From CAZYHU01 sp964524475 (GTDB lineage Bacteria; Patescibacteriota; Minisyncoccia; Phycocordibacterales; UBA1006): 57,346 nt of DNA. Each line of letters opens with the position of its first letter. The first letter of the stretch is position 1. This document shows, one piece after another, positions 54,801 to 57,346 of the stretch. Location of the stretch: contig CAZGCO010000004.1 in assembly GCA_964524475.1 (NCBI GenBank), positions 1-57,346 of the forward strand, given 5' to 3'. Below the pieces are notes generated by a model. The model ran no database searches, was not told where the DNA came from, and worked only from the letters and a program-made list of their open reading frames with translations. The position numbers were made by a program, and so were the translations under genes.

Positions 54801-57346
54801 GCTGCTGTTATTGAATGTTTAAACCATGTAGAAACAGTAAATGATGTTGTACTGACAGCTGTGTCGGCGTCATAATCACAGGTACCGTCTGCGTTCGCAT
54901 CTGAACAAAGGTATGAGTTATTATTAAAATTAACCGAACCTCCACGAATACCGTTTCCTCCAAATGTAGGAGATGTTGCCCCTGCAGTATCGAGTGGATT
55001 TCTCGTTGTTCCTGTTGTACCTACAGCACTGTTAGTACTAGTAGAACCTGCTGCATCATCAAATAGATGTACTGATCGAACAGATGCAACCATGTATGGC
55101 GTTGCACTGTCTTTTGTGGTGACTTTTGTCCAAGCAGGAACAGCACTTCCTGATCCTGTATGAACTTCTGCAAGTCCTTGACTTGTTCCAACAAACACAA
55201 TATCTCCTGAATCAACAAGTCCTGCTGCTGCAGATTCACGAGCACTAGAACCTCGTTCAATAACTGCGAGAGCACTTGGTGATGTAGATATAACAGGTGC
55301 TGCTCCAGCTAATGTAATAGGGGTTGTTCCAGCAAGTAGTTGGTTATAGACTCTCCCTGGTGAACCGTTTACCTGTGTTGTTATGTTGGTATCAACTGTT
55401 TTCCATTCTTCTAATTGCCCCAATGCTTCGTTGGTTGCATACATACGACCTCGTTTAGTAATATGTACCTGATTATAATCATTTCCTGTAGCATCAGAAT
55501 AACCAATTACCTTTCTATCTCCCATATTGATTACAGAAACTCCTGAATCAGTAGCTGCAGCAATCAAGGTAATTCCGAGTCTTGGTCCAGCTTGTGAATC
55601 AATAGGCATAATCAATGTATTGGCTCTGTTTTCCATTGATCCTGTTTGTACATTCATGGATACATCGTTTACGATATTATCAAGAATCGCAAACTGTGTT
55701 TCTGCGTTAGTTCCATAGGTTGCAGCACTATTACGATTTGCAATGTTAATGTCTGCCTGAGATCTGTTAGTGGTATTGTATCGATAGATAGTATCCTGTT
55801 TAAAATCTATTGCATACATACCTGTTCCTGAACTACCATTAGTACCTACTACTACTACTCCGTTTTGAGCAGCAACTCCTGATGGATTATTATTCGTATC
55901 AGCTCCTAATGTATAGGTGCCGTCTTGGGTAAATTTCATCCACAGTGAATTATCTTGCCCGTCGAAAATGTATAATCCACTAGCTGTCGTTGCAATGATT
56001 GCTTTTCTTGGGAACATTGAACTACCACAACGATCATCTGATGTTAAATTACATGCGTCCCCTGCTCCATCGTCTTTTGTTTCTAATGCCCATGAACGCT
56101 GGAGATATTCTGGAGCATTTCTCCATTCCCCTGAATCAACATCACCTGCTGTATCATATACAAACACATCAATAACTCCGGTGAGACTACGTGCAATATC
56201 TCCTCCTTTTAATATCAAGTCTCCATAAACAAGTGCATTACCACGACTGGTTGCTGTTCCTACTTGGAAAATATCATTAGTTGTTGATGAGCCATCAGAT
56301 AATACGAGTGTACCATTATCTGCAAGACTCATAGTAGCTGAAGTATCTGCAAATTGAATATCACTATCGTACCCCGTTCCTATATATAACCCAACTTCTG
56401 TAGCTGCTGTTGGGGTGATATTATTAAATGTAAGACCTCTGATGATATCACCTGCAGCAGTACCACCGTTGGTCAAGGTCACATCAATAGCGCTATTCAC
56501 AACACTTGCTCCATCTCCGGTTACAAAATCAATAGATAAACCATCGACACCAGATGTTGTTGTACCCTGACCTGCATTAGTCAATGAAAAAATATCAACA
56601 GTAGGAGCAGCAGTTGCAACATGTTGTGTATTAAAACCAGCTCCTTGATTAATAATCAAAGACGCATCAAGAGTTGTAGTATCAGCTATGTCTGCCCAGT
56701 CAATAACATCGGCATCAATTGCCATAACAGAACCTGACCCAGAAATAACTATGTCACCGTAGTCCGCATCTGATAATCCACCACCGCCTGTTGCATCTGT
56801 TGAACACGCCCATCCACCTGCATCTGTATATTTCAAAATGTAACTATCTGTACAACCTTTGAGTAATGTTAATCCTGCAGAACCAACTTCAAGTCCTGAA
56901 TTAGATGATGTTGATCCAGTTGTTCCTGATGATGTTAGTGCGATTCCCAGTGTACCACCTTCAGTTCCTGTCAATGTTAATCCTGCATTAGATGTTGCCC
57001 CTGCTACATAATTACCCGTAGTATGAGTTCCCAAGGTAATTAAATCTGTCAACGATGTTGCACCTGTACCTCCGTTTCCTACTCCTAACATTCCCGCGAC
57101 TTCTGCAGTACCTAAATCAACAGCATTCGTAGTAGAACCAGAACCAATCAAAATAGAAGCAGTTAATGTATCAGATATTTGTGAATCAGAAAGACCAGTA
57201 ATACCAGAAAGATTTCCCGTGGTAATAACCGTTCCGTCAACATCCGGTAATGTGTACACACGATCAGCAGTGTTAGTATTAGTGAAACTACCATTAAATG
57301 TATCCGCAACATTTCGGAGTAATAGTTTTGTATCATTAAATGTCTT
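51848..57346 (-). CDS. Giant repetitive surface protein, N-terminus outside the window
   Basis: 1832 codons are visible and the frame is open through the right edge (KTFNDTKLLLRNVADTF at the border), so the internal GTG at 57259 is not the start. In order: Gly/Ser/Thr-rich tail-fibre-like repeats (about 57.3-56.2 kb); a beta-propeller-like region with recurring VVVGTNG, GLYIFDG and GVSVINMG (56.2-53.9 kb) interrupted by a LamG/ConA-like domain (FTVSTWFKHS, QWHHLVVTNT, FWDGELDEF, about 54.9-54.4 kb); a beta domain LSGRIPVKVTDENG near 53.4 kb; a coiled coil near 52.7 kb; and a Ser/Asp/Glu-rich end. No C-terminal anchor is present. Likely exported and cell-surface or fibre-forming. Confidence 0.8.
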   Translation of the reverse strand, partial: KTFNDTKLLLRNVADTFNGSFTNTNTADRVYTLPDVDGTVITTGNLSGITGLSDSQISDTLTASILIGSGSTTNAVDLGTAEVAGMLGVGNGGTGATSLTDLITLGTHTTGNYVAGATSNAGLTLTGTEGGTLGIALTSSGTTGSTSSNSGLEVGSAGLTLLKGCTDSYILKYTDAGGWACSTDATGGGGLSDADYGDIVISGSGSVMAIDADVIDWADIADTTTLDASLIINQGAGFNTQHVATAAPTVDIFSLTNAGQGTTTSGVDGLSIDFVTGDGASVVNSAIDVTLTNGGTAAGDIIRGLTFNNITPTAATEVGLYIGTGYDSDIQFADTSATMSLADNGTLVLSDGSSTTNDIFQVGTATSRGNALVYGDLILKGGDIARSLTGVIDVFVYDTAGDVDSGEWRNAPEYLQRSWALETKDDGAGDACNLTSDDRCGSSMFPRKAIIATTASGLYIFDGQDNSLWMKFTQDGTYTLGADTNNNPSGVAAQNGVVVVGTNGSSGTGMYAIDFKQDTIYRYNTTNRSQADINIANRNSAATYGTNAETQFAILDNIVNDVSMNVQTGSMENRANTLIMPIDSQAGPRLGITLIAAATDSGVSVINMGDRKVIGYSDATGNDYNQVHITKRGRMYATNEALGQLEEWKTVDTNITTQVNGSPGRVYNQLLAGTTPITLAGAAPVISTSPSALAVIERGSSARESAAAGLVDSGDIVFVGTSQGLAEVHTGSGSAVPAWTKVTTKDSATPYMVASVRSVHLFDDAAGSTSTNSAVGTTGTTRNPLDTAGATSPTFGGNGIRGGSVNFNNNSYLCSDANADGTCDYDADTAVSTTSFTVSTWFKHSITAAADVIFERCYTPATPTAATGCIYAGMNTTGNIVFGIDDDATFTTVGTVSMDDAITSAGTWNDGQWHHLVVTNTDTDICMYIDGRQAVACDASLAATLTLDGSQVLTVGGRCTGALCVTGDSFWDGELDEFTWSAGSTTTSGLTSAGANKLFLDGRTHLIRPQANVTDATTFSSTTIGDSGESYTPNAFTGLIVELTNGTGAGQTRKIISNTATTFTVYPAWTTTPDTTTDYRVAPSKLYGSTNSVTSIAVDSPTQINKVRSIYVGTSDGADGGGVSVFSNAGAGGLKTDVYSSDSGVEDDDFGTSWSGTGADNISAISMFTDTVVFGTGTGIRLQRKDLSLKQMQAETMMALDDVRSSLIASGLFGATQDVLGLGQGADLAEYYYSNTLLEAGDLVAIQPDQPAGIGKSDSKYQKNLLGVVSTKPGLILGPIAENAYAIALSGRIPVKVTDENGLVRVGDELTSSSRPGYAMRATKAGAVIGRVINEPYAMTSCDATPLTIEESVGAGPGVDTVSTTEGVADTLETKNNNGTISDPNPNEPQCGYAMIFIGLSDSLGKDVQVLANEYIETNGLETPVTEQESIMTFLRSVKTDYETNQVSIQSIFTDRIAAGVEILTPSLYADQVTTNILSASPEKDLEILLSVGGKFTIKDADQEAKIVFDKNGDAYFAGTITAKNVTAETISGLEIFTDQISSLSQSVGEGTANTSAQLLELGGRIGTLEEQAQLIAGTSTLVTDLQAEIARITAGGYAVNFTDMDIAGNTGFTGETRFKGLSFFDNVTTFMNGVSFGGQVEFNLPPLFNADTAGFAVIKTGDLRVHVVFDQSYLVQPVVNANMSFDVEDNIDDSTAITLFSAGMQYIVVGKDETGFTILLNKPAPQNIKFSWTAFAVKDPKIYESILEGLVITPVLELDVTPVDNADTGVVVDNGSTDSNDSTDSDVPIDTDPINPDPVESESENPPTEEGSGESVVSNTGNSEETVTTEQ

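Noticed and set aside
1..57346. Reassigned UGA code (Gly, as in Absconditabacteria/Gracilibacteria)
   Set aside because: All long conserved genes are intact with TGA as stop; no in-frame TGA at conserved Gly was found. Only the rarity of TGA stops is notable.
1..57346. CRISPR array or repeat cluster
   Set aside because: No direct repeats of 24-40 bases with regular spacers were seen; the Ser/Thr/Gly repeats at 51-57 kb are coding and irregular.

Overview
The window looks like a scaffold from a reduced, AT-rich Candidate Phyla Radiation (Patescibacteria) genome, most likely in or near the Parcubacteria group. The evidence is indirect: short and densely packed genes, core machinery mixed with a type IV pilus cluster, small or altered versions of housekeeping proteins (a trigger factor with no PPIase domain, a MutY without Fe-S cysteines), a sigma-region-4/HARE-HTH protein, TraG-like ATPases with a dedicated partner, and very long repetitive surface proteins. 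No 16S gene is present, so placement below phylum level is inference. The standard code reads every conserved gene, but TGA is almost unused as a stop: I read 46 TAA, 14 TAG and 1 TGA. Two 10-N assembly gaps occur, one inside rplE and one in a small unknown gene.

Layout. 1-8.9 kb: information-processing genes, almost all on the minus strand (a NusB-Nudix fusion cut by the window edge, bL32, a Nudix hydrolase, TrmD, a KH protein, bS16, ObgE, GatA, GatC, LigA). 8.9-12.6 kb: a pilus cluster of five prepilin-like proteins and a prepilin peptidase. 12.7-14.3 kb: a FAD-linked D-lactate/glycolate-type dehydrogenase. 14.4-18.0 kb: a nine-gene fragment of the S10/spc ribosomal operon (uS19 to uL5), followed by tRNA-His and an unusual structured intergenic region. 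18.5-32 kb: an alpha/beta hydrolase, a TraG/HerA-like ATPase, Map, an adenylate kinase with an in-frame stop in its P-loop, a DEDDh exonuclease, MltG, a partner of the TraG-like ATPase, the sigma-like regulator, UvrA and trigger factor. 32-38 kb: a peptidoglycan-binding protein, a lipoprotein, and a sugar-phosphate group (DUF2090 aldolase-like protein, transaldolase, PfkB kinase, transketolase C-terminal half). 38-47.8 kb: small membrane proteins, a pterin dehydratase, tRNA-Leu, a UvrD-type helicase-nuclease, MutY, MscL, a LysE family transporter, tRNA-Ser, an RRM protein, a DoxX-like protein and bL19. 47.9-57.3 kb: a minus-strand surface operon ending in dockerin- and cohesin-like proteins, headed by a giant beta-propeller/LamG protein that runs off the right edge.

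Expression. Many genes carry TATACT or TATAAT 6-8 bases before the ATG with no Shine-Dalgarno sequence, which places the predicted transcription start on the start codon (leaderless mRNA). A few genes (uS19 operon, sigma-like regulator, RRM protein) instead have good promoters with leaders of roughly 100 bases or more. Transcription units end in exceptionally long, often perfect inverted repeats with A/T tracts on both sides, which could terminate in either direction.

No CRISPR array, transposase, integrase, phage gene or rRNA was seen. No intergenic stretch exceeds about 300 bases; the longest ones (17951-18195, 18268-18514, 27906-28136) are described as features.
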